Below are positions 23,901 through 34,819 of a DNA stretch of 64,000 nt, one piece after another. A model generated the notes under the pieces. That model was not told where the DNA came from. It ran no database searches and saw nothing but the letters and a program-made list of their open reading frames with translations. Source of the DNA: Daldinia sp. FL1419. Its lineage: Eukaryota; Ascomycota; Sordariomycetes; Xylariales; Hypoxylaceae. A program made the translations under genes and the position numbers. The first letter of the stretch is position 1. Each line of letters starts with the position of its first letter. Location: positions 124,001 through 188,000 of the forward strand of contig MU623403.1 of assembly GCA_025201765.1 (NCBI GenBank), given 5' to 3'.

Positions 23901-24344
23901 CAAGGCGCAGAGGGCATGTTGGTCAATCAACCGCAATCCCACCAAATTACAGGATGGGACGAGGAGGAGGCGGACACGGATGAACCAAAGCAAATTAGCC
24001 TCTACGCGGATCAGCCAACGGGTGTCGTTCAAGGAATCAGGGGTGCATATGCGAGTCTAAGACGCGATCTTAATATGACGAGAGATGCAATCATAGCAGT
24101 TCCCGCGGAGGTGATGGAAAGCCAAAGCGCTCAGGGGGCGGCTAAGGCCATTCTCAAGCGGGCACCAACGATCGTTTTTAGACCTCTTATCGGTTCAAGT
24201 AAGGCGATCGGTCAGACTCTTATGGGAGCCACAAACACATTAGACCCGCAGAACAGGAGGAGAATAGAGGAGGTAAGTCCACGATACCTTATTCTCTCTA
24301 AAACTTGTTCCGTACTAACGAGTTTGCAGAAATACAAACGGTAA
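17996..24344 (+). CDS. ATG2: Autophagy-related protein 2 (lipid-transfer protein)
   Basis: Bridge-like lipid-transfer protein that moves phospholipid from ER to the growing isolation membrane together with Atg18 and Atg9 (established for the family). Exons 17996-18166, 18240-24272 and 24330-24344; 2,072 aa, the usual fungal length. The N-terminal chorein block MPKRLLRYTLSKLDYLDTDAL/DMDNLDLAMGKN continues over intron 1 into KLEQLLQLPPSFEIRKAKVL, a strong family match. A long Ser/Pro/Asp-rich disordered segment (about residues 270-600) follows, then repeated beta-groove segments, and the conserved C-terminal region (IPLNLDFKPKRVDYAGLRSG, then YASLRRDLNMTRDAIIAVP and RRRIEEKYKR). The final exon is only 15 nt (KYKR-stop), with donor GTAAGT and acceptor TTTGCAG. 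Confidence 0.96.
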
Positions 24345-25600
24345 TAATCATTTTCTACCTACATATATGTAGTTAGTCGAGAGCTAGCATTCTCTTTTTT
24401 TTCCGGCGTGGAGTATGGATATATCGCGGGCCTCTTTATGGGCCTTTTTGCTGATGCATAGATCTTGCATGATAACGTTACGAATGCATCATAGATGGGC
24501 GGACAAATTGACGTTGCACTTTTACGAGATTGGCAGGATTGTTGCTAAATTTTTCCTGGCCCTGGGCTATGATTGATAGGTAGTTTGGGAGTTTGAGTTA
24601 GCATAGCTAGGTAGCATTAGTACATTTACATTGATATCTACCTAGGTATCTATCCGCTTTGAGAATCAGATATCTACCTCTAGGTACTATGTAAGCCCAT
24701 CCGGGTCACGATGTTTTGTTTGGCGGAGTGTGCTAGCAAACCTTGACAATACATTACTTTCAATTTCCGATTTGAGCTTACCAAAATACTATATTTGATT
24801 AATTTAACCAATTGTCAATAGTTGATAAAGTAGAGGGTCCCCAATTCTGTTGTTAATATACTTATTTCTTTTGTTTTGCTAATTTTGGACTAATGGTGCA
24901 CTGTATTTCCATTATCCACCAAATTGTCTGGCGTCTCCAAGAATAACACTCTTGCAAGAGTATCGTGGCTATATACCTGTGACCTCGTTGATCGTAGACG
25001 AGCGATAAATCCAATTCTTCCTTGCCATAGTCCATAAGGAACGGGCTGCAGGGGGAAGTATGCTGATCCAAGTTAACACCATCATTGAGGATAAAAGTAC
25101 CTATGGGTGGTAATCTGGACTGTGTGAGAGAAGATAATTTTGACTGTGTAAGTTCCATGGATTCAAAACCCTCCCAAGCATATCCTAGGATTGCACCCCC
25201 CAAGACCATCCCCTTGGTGCTTTTGTTTGAATCTTGAAGGGTCCAATGCGGGTTTTATTTTTTGTTTTATTTTGAATAACATTATTTGCTGCTGTAGGCA
25301 TCGTAGGCGAGAAAAGGGGGGGGGGGGTGGTTAAACTGGAATCTATATAAGTCCTAAAGATGTGGTCGAGTCGTCGAAGTGCCTAGCGAGGCAGATTCGG
25401 TACGCACCTGTGCTAAATGAGAGGTAGCAACAGCCTACCTATATAGGTAGGTATAATCTGTAGACCGTGTTTCTACTTGCTTATATTGGCAGTGACTTCT
25501 TCACACCGGGGTATCTTATTATTCTGCCCTATTCCACCTACTTTATCCAAGTTCAAGTGTTAGTTGTTTAAGTGTCGATTATTTATTTCAGTCAGTAACA
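24345..25600. other. Intergenic region after ATG2
   Basis: No supportable gene. Contains TACCTAGGTA copies near 24,639 and 24,682, a poly-G run at about 25,317-25,328 and a CCTACCTATATAGGTAGGTA palindrome at 25,435-25,454. Confidence 0.6.
25435..25454. repeat. Perfect palindrome CCTACCTATATAGGTAGG-type
   Basis: An inverted repeat with arms of about nine bases meeting at TATA, about 150 bp upstream of the GNAT pseudogene. It belongs to the same intergenic palindrome family seen elsewhere in the window. Confidence 0.6.
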
Positions 25601-26265
25601 ATGTCCCTAGAACTTCAAGAAATCGACACGAATGTAGATTTCCCCGCGCTCGCTAGATGTATGGTTGAATCATACGAAAATCCCCCACAGGGTCCTTTTC
25701 ACCTTTTCTTCCCAAATCACGGGACTGGGGGACAAGCTCGCGAGAAGTCCATTGAGAAGGCCGCAATAAGACTTGAAATGGGACTCTCATAATTTCTCTA
25801 GTTATTGTAACAAGGTCGCCGATAGGTACTGAAACTGGAGAGATAGCAGGAGGTGCTCTCTGGAATATCCACAAGGAGAACTATTTGCTAATCCTTCCAA
25901 CGAGAAGGTCACCTTGTTCCCTAACGATGGCTCGCATTCCTTCGCGGAACAAGCGTTGAAGGAATATAACTGACCCAGGACTGAGAAAGCCCAGAAACCT
26001 CACGTTTGTGAGTGCTGATACCTATGATTGACCGAGCATAGCTCACATGAACAAGTTCTTTGCATAATTTTCACCCACCCTCGATATCGTCGCAGGGGTG
26101 TTGGACAACAGTCGATGAACTGCCAATGGGTTCGTCTCTCTTGAGGAGAACGCCGGCATCCTGCTAACCGATAACCCGATGAAGGATGGAAGAAAACGGC
26201 AGAGATGGTGGGACAGTTTACTTTGTGGCTGATATGGAGGCCGGTCGGAGGGAAACACGAAGACA
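25601..26265 (+). pseudogene. Decayed GNAT-family N-acetyltransferase gene
   Basis: The first 63 codons (from ATG 25601) read like the start of fungal GNAT proteins: LQEIDTNVDFPALARCM, then PFHLFFPNHGTGGQARE. After that the protein continues only by changing frame: TETGEIAGGALWNIHKEN (about 25,829-25,882), FANPSNEKVTLFPNDGSHSF (about 25,887), VSADTYD-stop-PSIAHMNKFFA (about 26,007), and HPRYRRRGVGQQ, the acetyl-CoA-binding motif A (about 26,076), ending near TDNPMKDG. There are several frameshifts and in-frame stops; one stop is TGA where the family has Trp (TGG). The gene cannot make a full enzyme. Intact relatives acetylate small molecules or amines, but the original substrate is unknown. 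End coordinate is approximate. Confidence 0.8.
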
Positions 26266-27009
26266 GAAAGACTGTTAGACTTTAGAGTAGTGACGCCGGT
26301 ATTTTATTCTTCATGTCTTTCCTGTCGGGGAGGGGAATGGCGGCTTCGGCCCAATGTTCTTTTAGGAACACCTGAGTATCGTAGATTGATGTTTTGAATT
26401 ATCTGCTCGGTTTTGTTCTTCTAAAACATCACCTCTAGCATGTGGTATACCCCAAAGCTTAGACGCCACCTCCAAGAGAACCGAAACATCTGATGCAATT
26501 TATCCGACAACTCTTGGCTTGGATGATGTCTTATCAAGTTACGGTAGCCATGTCGTCCTTGGCTGTGTGTCATTTATTTATTCGATATTATATTAGCATT
26601 GGTTGGCTCTATAAGTCAAAGTAGTAGAGATATCACGGGAAAAGCGGACAAGTACGACACATGAAATAAGGAAGAAAAGGGGTAGAGGAGAGTAGAATAT
26701 ACATAGCAGGGTGATCTTGGTATAGGTATCTCCATACGCTAGGATATAGCTCACTTGAGCAAAAGTCTTTCGTAATTGGGAGATAGGGTTTCTTTATTGA
26801 CAGTGTTTCTACCTTATCCTCCTCTTTTCCCCTATTTACTCACTCTCCCTTTTTTCAGTCCATTCCTTGCCACACAACTTGCACGGAGCTAATAGTACAC
26901 TGCTACATCACGTATTACGGAGGAAGAAAAGGAATTAGGCGCTCCTAGAAAATTCGATTAATCAAAACGCGTATCGTAGCCAAGGGCCCTTTAGGGTTCC
27001 CCAGCAAGA
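26266..27009. other. Intergenic region
   Basis: No coding signal seen. It includes the 3' flank of the kinase-fold gene. Confidence 0.55.
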
Positions 27010-28074
27010 TTATAGATTTTCGAACTTACGCGCCTCATCCAACAGAGCGCGCGCCTCGTCGAAGTCGTTCTCGGGGAAGGAGGATAGCAAGCTAAACATC
27101 CACGTCGAGGGGCTTTTACGCCGCCACACGTCCCAAAACCTAAGGTAGGCGAACTCCATCGGGTAGAACCCAGCCTCGAGCCACGAAATGAAGCAAACCT
27201 CGCCGTCCCGGCCAATCTTGATGTCCGACGGACCCAAGGTCAAGTTGGTGAACACTGCCGTGCCGTTCTGGCGCAGTTGGAGGAACGCCGACTTGGCGGA
27301 TATCCGCTCCTGCGTCGCACGGGGGCTTCTGGACGAGGGAACCGGAACCAACTGGTCGAAAAACCACCTTCGCGCGGCGTCCGCGGTGTCGAACCGTAGT
27401 GGTCTGTCTGCCGCTCGCGCCGTTGATTGAGACGCGCTGGTAACAGGACCATAAAAGCCGGGGTACGGGAGCGTCGTGAGCTCCGTGAGAGCCTGTCGAA
27501 ATTTCGAGGTGATGCCCGAGAAATGCCTCTCCAAGAAGGAACTGTTTTGTTCTCTCTCGATGCTGTCGGTAAGAAGTTCTTCAAAAGTCTTCCCCTGGAA
27601 GTTTTCCATGATCAAAGCCCAGACGTGTTCGTGGCCGTGGTTAAACGACCAGGCTGCGTATAACTTTGGGACACGGACCGAAGTATACCGACCAACGGCT
27701 AGGAGATTTATAGCTTCACACATGGCATGAGGCTCCGGAGCAAACTTGACTAGGTAGTGATCACCCAGGGGCAAGCCTCGAGCGTCTGCCTCCGGGGTTC
27801 TACCAGGTCGATTTAGGAGAGCCTCGATTTGGGTTGCATGGATTGGGCCGGGTAGATCCTTTTCGGGGACGTAGTACGGCAACGTGGGCCACCTTATTGA
27901 ACGCTGAGCTGGGTACGCTACCTGTTGCCTTTCCGGTGGTAGCAGGCCCCTCAAGAAGCCATCTTCAAACGTCGATAACTGTTCTGATTGGATTGAGTTG
28001 TTTCGACTACCACCGACATTGAAGTTCACGTTGATTTCAATGGGGTCTACGCTAATAGTGAATTTATTAGACAT
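27010..28074 (-). CDS. APH/choline-kinase-fold protein lacking catalytic acids (probable pseudokinase)
   Basis: 354 aa, no intron, start ATG at 28074. The sequence follows the aminoglycoside phosphotransferase-like fold common in fungi: LGDHYLVKFAP with the ATP-site Lys (K110), MCEAINLL with the helix-C-like Glu (E120), VRVPKLYAAWSF, HVWALIMENFQGKTFEELL, then LPYPGFYGP, which in relatives precedes the catalytic loop. Active members have an HGDL-type catalytic loop and an IDW metal-binding motif. Here these read VFTNLTLGPSDIKI (residues 274-287, no Asp at the catalytic position) and FISWLEAGFYP (S297 in place of Asp). Both acids needed for phosphotransfer are therefore missing while the surrounding fold is intact and the frame is open, suggesting a binding or regulatory role rather than decay. 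Target unknown. Confidence 0.85.
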   Translation of the reverse strand: MSNKFTISVDPIEINVNFNVGGSRNNSIQSEQLSTFEDGFLRGLLPPERQQVAYPAQRSIRWPTLPYYVPEKDLPGPIHATQIEALLNRPGRTPEADARGLPLGDHYLVKFAPEPHAMCEAINLLAVGRYTSVRVPKLYAAWSFNHGHEHVWALIMENFQGKTFEELLTDSIEREQNSSFLERHFSGITSKFRQALTELTTLPYPGFYGPVTSASQSTARAADRPLRFDTADAARRWFFDQLVPVPSSRSPRATQERISAKSAFLQLRQNGTAVFTNLTLGPSDIKIGRDGEVCFISWLEAGFYPMEFAYLRFWDVWRRKSPSTWMFSLLSSFPENDFDEARALLDEARKFENL

Positions 28075-28624
28075 GCTGGTAAGGGTCTTGAGTAAAAAAG
28101 TTCTGATAAAAGTTCTGATAGAAGCGATGATTGAAGTTTTGATGGAAATGTTGATAGAAGCGTTGATGATGATGTTGATGATGAAGAAATTCGAATATGA
28201 AAAATTAGCGACGACGGCGTCGATTTATACGTGACCAACATACCGAATACGAATAACTTTGTGCTGTAAAATAATTATTCATAAGACGCGCACGAACTGT
28301 AGTAAAACTATAACGAGTCCCTACGAATTGACTTAGTTATGTTGGAACAAACTTGTTGTTTACGGGTGTTACAATTATTTCTGTTACGATTGCTATGAGC
28401 GTCAGGCGTTATCCGGCTCTAGATATCTACCTCCCAGTTCAATATATTTATATGATTCTCCTTTATAATAGTAAGAGTTCAGGGCACTATGTATCGTCGA
28501 TGTAGTCATGCCATGATTCCGATAGCATAATCGAGGCACCCCTACATCTTATCCTCAGACTTCAATTTCCATCATCCAGGTATTCTCTACCACTCAACAG
28601 CACCGACCCCAAACCCTCTTACCT
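28075..28624. other. Intergenic region with repetitive leader of the pseudokinase gene
   Basis: Directly upstream of the kinase-fold gene lies an imperfect tandem repeat. The remainder up to the next gene's 3' end has no coding signal. Confidence 0.55.
28093..28185. repeat. Degenerate 12-15 bp tandem repeat (GTTGATRGAAGC-like)
   Basis: Six to seven imperfect units such as GTTCTGATAAAA, GTTCTGATAGAAGC, GTTTTGATGGAAAT, GTTGATAGAAGC, GTTGATGATGAT lie within 20-110 bases before the start codon (plus-strand orientation). They are probably in the 5' leader of the minus-strand kinase-fold gene. Confidence 0.7.
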
Positions 28625-29957
28625 TCACCGTACAACAGCCCACTCACAAACCACACCCCAGCGCCCCTGCCCCGGGATCACGACCTCCCAACTCGGCCTC
28701 CCAACACCCACCACGGAGCCGGGATGCACATCTAGCCCCCTTTCCAGCCCAACCAGCTTTTGGCTACCAGCAAGCACAACCCTCGCGTACCTCGTCTGTG
28801 TAACCCTCTCTTTTTCGTCTCCTTCCTCCCCCTCCTCCTTCGTATCCTCAACCCCCTTCCCACTTCCCACCTCTTCCTCCTTCCCAACCCACCGCCCCGT
28901 AACAAGCACCATCCCCTCCGCGCCCCTAACACCATCCACTAGCACCTTACCGACCCACTCCCCCTCCCTCTCCCCTCTCCCCTTCGTCCCCCCCGCCCAA
29001 ACATCCACAAACCAATCCCTCACGCTCGCCGCCAGGCCCCCGGGGACATACTTCGCGCCCCGCCGGTGCGGCGAGAATGTATCCGGGAGCGGATCGCCGC
29101 GGAGCGAACCACCGTCCGACGCCTCGATGGGTTTGAAGCGCGGCGCTTTGAGGAACGTGGGTTGCTGCGCGGACGTCGATGGCCGGGGGAGCGAGGGCTC
29201 AGGGGTCCCTTGGTCGGAGTAGTCGTATGAAGACGGGAAGTGCGAGTCTAGCATGATTGTGTCTTCGTTATCGGCGTTCTCAATGTCGTTATCGTTATCG
29301 TGGGTGAAGGAATCTCCCTCGTCATAGTCAAATTCATAGTCGAAATCATCCTCATGCTCTAGGGAATCACGAGCGTCACTGCTATAGCCTGAGGATATAG
29401 AAATACGCCGGCGCTTCGGAGACCGGGTTGGGAGATCTGTCTCGCTTTCGCTACTTTCGTTTCGTGTACTGCTGATATCCCGCACTGGGGAGGACTCCGG
29501 AACGGCGTCTACGTCCGTGTCCACATCTACATCCGGAGCTTCAATAGGGCCGCGGCGGTGACTTCCCCTTTCCCCATACTGCGGCTGTCCTTCTGAAAAA
29601 GAAGGCGAGCTATCAATAACATCGTTGATAGGATCGGCAGTGCGCGGAGTGGGCCGATAATAAGTCCCGGCTCCGGTCCTGCCGGAAGCGGGAGCGGGAA
29701 CGGGAGCAGGAATACTAGAAGGCGGATGATGCGAAGAGCCTTCTCCCGTTCCTCTAGGAGTCAAGTGATGAGAAAACTTTGGCGTAGCGTGGAACTGATG
29801 TCCGCTGCCCTGATGTGCTTTAGGTGTTTCATTCCTAGGTTGTGACCTCTTCGGCACCAAGAACCGGTGTGGCGTCGGAGTCTGGCTCGATTAGCAAAAT
29901 TGACATAGCTAGTGGCAATCGGCTTGGCCTAGGACTTACAGCTGGTGGTGGCGCCAT
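28625..29957 (-). CDS. Disordered, probably nuclear protein with compact C-terminal domain, unknown function
   Basis: 424 aa from exons 29957-29940 and 29881-28625. The first exon (18 nt, MAPPPA) has a GTAAGT donor; the CCAG acceptor joins it in frame to TPTPHRFLVPKRSQ, giving a more plausible N-terminus than any start inside exon 2. The first two thirds are low-complexity: Pro/His/Ser, a basic SPKRRRISIS cluster near residue 162 that could be a nuclear localisation signal, then an Asp/Glu-rich stretch (about 181-218). From about residue 275 (SPHRRGAKYVPGGLAASVRDW) to the end the composition changes to an ordered pattern of alternating hydrophobics ending VGVGRPSWEVVIPGQGRWGV, which could be a small beta-barrel. 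That is a guess from pattern only. I do not recognise the family. Confidence 0.7.
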
Positions 29958-30655
29958 GTTCGTTTAGACAAACACCAAGTTGATCAAGTACGTTCCCGAG
30001 ACATCGTCATCAATGCTAGATCAACGCTGCGTAGCCCCTCTATACCAGTGAGGGACCCAAGATTTTCGGATGATATGTTTTCCATCATTGGTAAAATTAG
30101 GGAGCCTTAGATATTCGGGGTAGAATAATTCATAGGGAAGTCTTATTACACATTCTACAGTTTCATTGCACGTGAATCTCTTTCTTTGGGGTTGTCTCAA
30201 CGGCAACTGAGATGTAAGATGTAAGATGTAAGATGTAAGATGTGAGATGTGAAATGGGAAAGGTGAAAAGTAAAAGGTAAGTGAAGATATGAAATTATGC
30301 GAAATTACACCAATGACGTAACGGCCCAAGCCTCGGCCAACGACGCTAATCGATTAACCCAACTACCTCTTTTGATTACTTAATATACCATCAAATTCCC
30401 CCCTTTTCGTAGCTTTGAGATTAGAAACCCGACTACAGAGGATATTGTAAACTTAGCAATGTTAGATGTATCTCATTAAAGCCTTAAATCCGATTTCCTG
30501 ATTCGACGTACTCAAGGACGTCCTGTATCCTCATATCGATCCAGCCAGCCATGCTCATATGTCTTAATGAACGGGCTCTAAACGCCTACGCCATGCAAAC
30601 CTATCCTTAAACACCTCCCACACAACACCACCCTATGAACGTACCATGAACTAGC
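29958..30655. other. Intergenic region between two minus-strand genes
   Basis: Holds the upstream region of the 28.6-29.96 kb gene and the 3' flank of MRC1. Contains a heptamer tandem repeat (separate entry). No gene seen. Confidence 0.6.
30209..30250. repeat. Heptamer tandem repeat (GATGTAA)n
   Basis: About four exact GATGTAA units followed by GATGTGA variants, then degenerate. A minisatellite-like tract in intergenic DNA. Confidence 0.85.
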
Positions 30656-33600
30656 CTACTCGAATTTTCCACCGCCGAATAATCCGCCAACAACCTTACT
30701 CCTACCCTCGGCTCCCTTCCACTTCTTAGCCTCACGTCTCTTCTCGGCCTCTGCCACCGCGGCTCGACGCTCGTTTTCACGCGCGAAGTAATTGATACCT
30801 GAGCGTTTGCCCGCCGTTCTCTTTAGAAGCTTGCCGTCGTCTGCTCCTGCTAGGCTAGTAGCGGCCGTGGGAGCACTGCTACTGCTTGTTGTGCTAGTAG
30901 AAGAGTTTGAGATGAGTGAGTTCGTTGTCGCCCGTCTCAGCAGTGCCGGTACTTTGAATGCACCGCCGCCCGACGCCGATGGAGCTGCAAATGCTAGGCG
31001 CGATGAACCCGCTGCACCGTTACCGGTTGTAGATATGGAAGATGAATCGCGCTTGAGCTTGATGCGATCAACCACTGTGACTTCTGAATGTCGGTTCTCC
31101 TTGTTGGATGAAGACGTAGTGGGGCGCTCCTCGTCTTCACCATCAGATCCCATTTCTGTAGCAGGGATAATCGACACGGTAGAGCCATTGGGCTCGTCGA
31201 GTAAGTCGGATAGTTCCCTTCGGATATCCGTGATTGATGATGGACGAACACCTCCCTTAGTGCGCCGTGCGTTCGGGGGCGGGCGTGCTGCGTGGTCATC
31301 CGTATGTGCGCGTTTACGATCCCCGTTCGTAGGTTGGCTATTCGGAATTGATTGCTCTGTATCTTTCCCTTGTGCTCGGCTTTGACTATCGCTGTCCGCG
31401 CTCTCAGGGGCGCTATCTGCAAAGTTCTCACCGAAATCCCATTCATCATCGCTGTTCCTGTCTTCTATACTCTTAAGGAACGCTGCGTTGCGCGGATTTT
31501 CGGCAATCTTTCCGATGCGCTCGTCCGCGAATAGGGCCTTCTGCATCTTGGCAAACTGGCGTCGCTTCATGCGACGCCGAGCTTCGCCATCGTCATCAGA
31601 ATCCGACAAGTTAAAGTCGTTATTGTCACCACCGCGGCGCCGCTTGCGCAGCATGCCGGTTGTGATATCTCTGAAAAGTTTGTCGACCTGAGCCGCGTCT
31701 GCTGCTCGCTCTCGATCCCTGTAATATGGTTAGTGTTTCTGTTATTACGCACTGGAAGACATTACTTACGCAAAGAAGCCAGCTAACTTAGCGTTGTCAA
31801 CGTCATTACCAGCAGTATCGTCGATCATTTCCTTGACGAGCTCCTCATCTTCTTCGCTCGAGTCCTCGCCATCAGCTCCACCGAGCCCAGCATACTCATC
31901 TTCAGATTCTTCAGCTTGCTCCTCAATCATCTCATTGGCCTTGCTCTTTTTCTTGTCAAACTTCTCTTGTTTACGTTTCTTTTTCCTGGCGGCCTTTTCC
32001 ATCAGTCTGAACGCACTCGCATCCGTCTCAGCATCTCGGGATGGGGCACTAGGTGCAGCGCCAGGACTAGCAGGAGCGTTTATCGACGCAAATGTAGAAA
32101 CTGAGGCGATGCTTTCGTTTCTTCGTCTTAACTTGCCTCCTCTTCTGACAATGGGGGACTCTTGGACTCTGTCGTAGTCTGGAGTTCCACCTAGTAATAC
32201 GGTATCGACTGTAGATCCTGGTGCGTCGACGAACCGCTGTTTAAGTGGAGAGAAGTCCTGGAAGCCTCCATCTTGGGTTGGCTCGATAGATTCTGACATC
32301 TGCGTCCCATCTATTTGCATTAAAGTATCGAAGCCGTGCGCTTGTGACTGCGAGAAGTGTAACTGAACATCTTGTGTCTGAGTTTCACACGCTTGAGTGT
32401 CCAAGTTACGCAATTTCTGGCTGTCGAAAACCGTGTTATCCTGGGATTGACCTGCTGTGGCAGAAAACTGGGAATCGGGGAAGTTATCTAGGCTAGGCAT
32501 GAACTCTTGCGGTGATCCACTAGCCGGCTCTATCTGACTGTCATCCATAGTACCGGCGAATATCTGGGTGAGCCCAAGGCCTGCGGGCCCAGCTTCGGGG
32601 ACAGGGAGTCCGGGAATGAATGTTTTTCTAGCCGAGCGTAGAACAGAGGTAGGAACTTTGGGAGAGGAGCTGGCAGCCGGCGGCGATTTGGGTTGGCGGG
32701 TCTTAGGTTTCGGAGTTGCTTCGACGTTATCCTCATCTTCATCGTCTGAGACGATGCGGGCGGGCTTCTTCGGCCGACGTAATCTGGCAGGCGGGAGCTC
32801 GACGTCAGCTTCGTCATCAGAAGCCGCATTTGTAGTAGCTTTCGGTGTATGCTCTTCCTCAGACTCGCCATCATCCTCCGCTTCGTCCTCAAATAAAGGG
32901 TTCGCCGCGGGTTTATATTCACCTTCGTCATCGTCCTCGCCCATTACGTCGTCCTCTCCATCGTTTTCCTCCTCCGATCCGGAATATACAATCTCGGCAG
33001 GATCCTCCTCCCCGCTGTCCGCAAAGCTATCGTCGTCACTATCGTCCCAAGCTAGAGGATCAGCTTCACCGTTCTTCTTACTTTCTTTGCGTGCCTTCTT
33101 TGCATCTTCACGTTCTCTTTGCATGATCTCTTCGACTTCCTGACGAGCTCGGGCAACAATATCCTCAACCTGCTCTCTTTCCCTTTGACGTTCTTCTTCA
33201 GTCTGAACAGTAATGCCCTTAGATCTGAGGAATTCGAGACGTCGCTCGCGTTCTAGTTTAGCCTGAGCCCTGGCACGCTGCTGGAGAGTCATTTGAAGTT
33301 CGGCCGGTGTCATGGAAGGCTTAGCCTTACGTCCCCTTGATGGTTCTTTCGGGGGTGAAGAGAGGTGGGCTAACCGGCGCAACACGTCCATGGACTTGGA
33401 TTCTTGCGTTTTCTTCTCGGGCAGCTTATCAAATATCGCATCCATTCTTCCCTTCTTCGACTTGGTGATTTCAAGCTCGTCGTCAGAATCGATCATAATA
33501 AGATTTGCTTGCATTGGAGGCAACTTGACACGAACTTGTCGGTTTGGTTTACTTGCTCCGGCTTCCTTAACTTCAACGGGCTTGTCTGAGATGTCAACAG

Positions 33601-34819
33601 CCTTGCCTTTGCCCTTGTCTTCTTTCTTACTTTGCACCAAAGCATCTTCCAGACTGGGTAACTCGTCGTTATCGATTCCGAATACATCATCTGGATCTGC
33701 GTGAGTCTTCGGGGCCGTAGGCGTAGTTAGATGAGTTTCTGTAGCCTTCGGGGCAAGAGGCGGAGAGCTGGGTGGAGTTCCAGCATCTACCATGTCGGCA
33801 TCCGTCAGTTGCGTCGAGCCAGGTGTTGTTGGCCTACTTGAGCTAGTGGGTTTATTCTGAGCGGCCACTGCCTCCGTCCTGAAATTGAAACGTTCAAATA
33901 AAGAAGCTTTCGTGATCTTTTTTTTAGTCTTTGCCTCATGAGCGAGTTGTAAACTTCGACTCAGCCGCTGCGTTTCGCGGTTCATCTCTTCCAAGGCCTT
34001 CTTGCTGGCCTTGCGAGCGGGACGAGAGACTTCCTGGGTAAGTTTGCGACCACCATCATCGTCTGTGACATCAGATGCATCATCGTCAATGTCGGATTCG
34101 GCAGATATCTGCTGGCCCATTCTCTCGGCACGTTCCTTTCGCTTGCGCTCCTCTTCGGCCTCCCTAGCGAGCCTTTCTTGTCTCTTCTTGGCTACCAAGG
34201 CCTGAAAGCGTTCGCTCTTGGCCAGGTTCTTGGGCAATTCATCGTCTGTATCGGATTCGGCTCCGGTTCCGGATTGACGATTTGCCGTCGGCGACTCCGG
34301 GGCTGGCGTTACAAAAAGACCGGGTGAAGGGGGTATCTCGGTATTTGCTGCATCTTCCGGGGTAGCAGACCGAACAGGCCTAGCTAGTCGTCTGCGCGGT
34401 AGTGTACTGATATCTTCATCGTCATCGTCGTCTGTATTTGCTGCTTCCCTACTCTCTTCCTTATTCGGTAAAGTAGTATGTAATTGTATTGGCTCAATTG
34501 AACTTTTGAGTGTAGTGTCATCTGCCGAGTTTGCGTAGTTTGCTCTCATTCTTGAAGCAAGGCGTCCCCGGGGTCGAATAATCTCTTCTTCCGCATCACT
34601 ATCTTCCTCCGCATCTTCTGAGGCCTGTGATTCAGTACTCGTGATTTTATTCTTGTTAAGAGACTTGGATAGGGCCTCCATGGTACGGCTAGACTCATCA
34701 TCTGAGTCGGCATCGTTTACGGTAGCTAGTAAGGCCTTAATCTTGGACCGCGGTGATAATTGTGGCGACGTAGGCGCGGATCCGCCCTCGGCCGGCGATG
34801 GTGACCGAGTAGATGCCAT
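30656..34819 (-). CDS. MRC1: DNA replication checkpoint mediator Mrc1 (claspin-like)
   Basis: Replisome-associated adaptor that carries the Mec1/ATR signal to the Rad53/Cds1 kinase and supports fork speed (family knowledge). Exons 34819-31770 and 31718-30656; 1,370 aa, donor GTAAGT, acceptor TTACAG, branch CTAAC. The protein is long, very acidic and disordered, with N-terminal PTSPQLSPRSKIKALLATV as in other Mrc1 proteins, charged coiled-coil stretches (REAEEERKRKERAERMGQQ), and a cluster of SQ/TQ dipeptides in the region around TQACETQTQDVQ and SQSQAHG, the typical checkpoint-kinase sites. The conserved Mrc1 block crosses the intron: DNAKLAGFFA joins DRERAADAAQVDKLFRDI, then RRQFAKMQKALFADERIGKI. 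The C-terminus ends in a basic segment (SGINYFARENERRAAVAEAEK). Start chosen as the first ATG in this frame. Confidence 0.9.

Noticed and set aside
24862..25209. 115-codon minus-strand frame after ATG2
   Set aside because: No recognisable domain, and no supporting splice or promoter context.
32568..33143. 191-codon plus-strand Ser-rich frame
   Set aside because: Antisense of the acidic region of MRC1; long runs of Ser come from complementing Glu/Asp codons.
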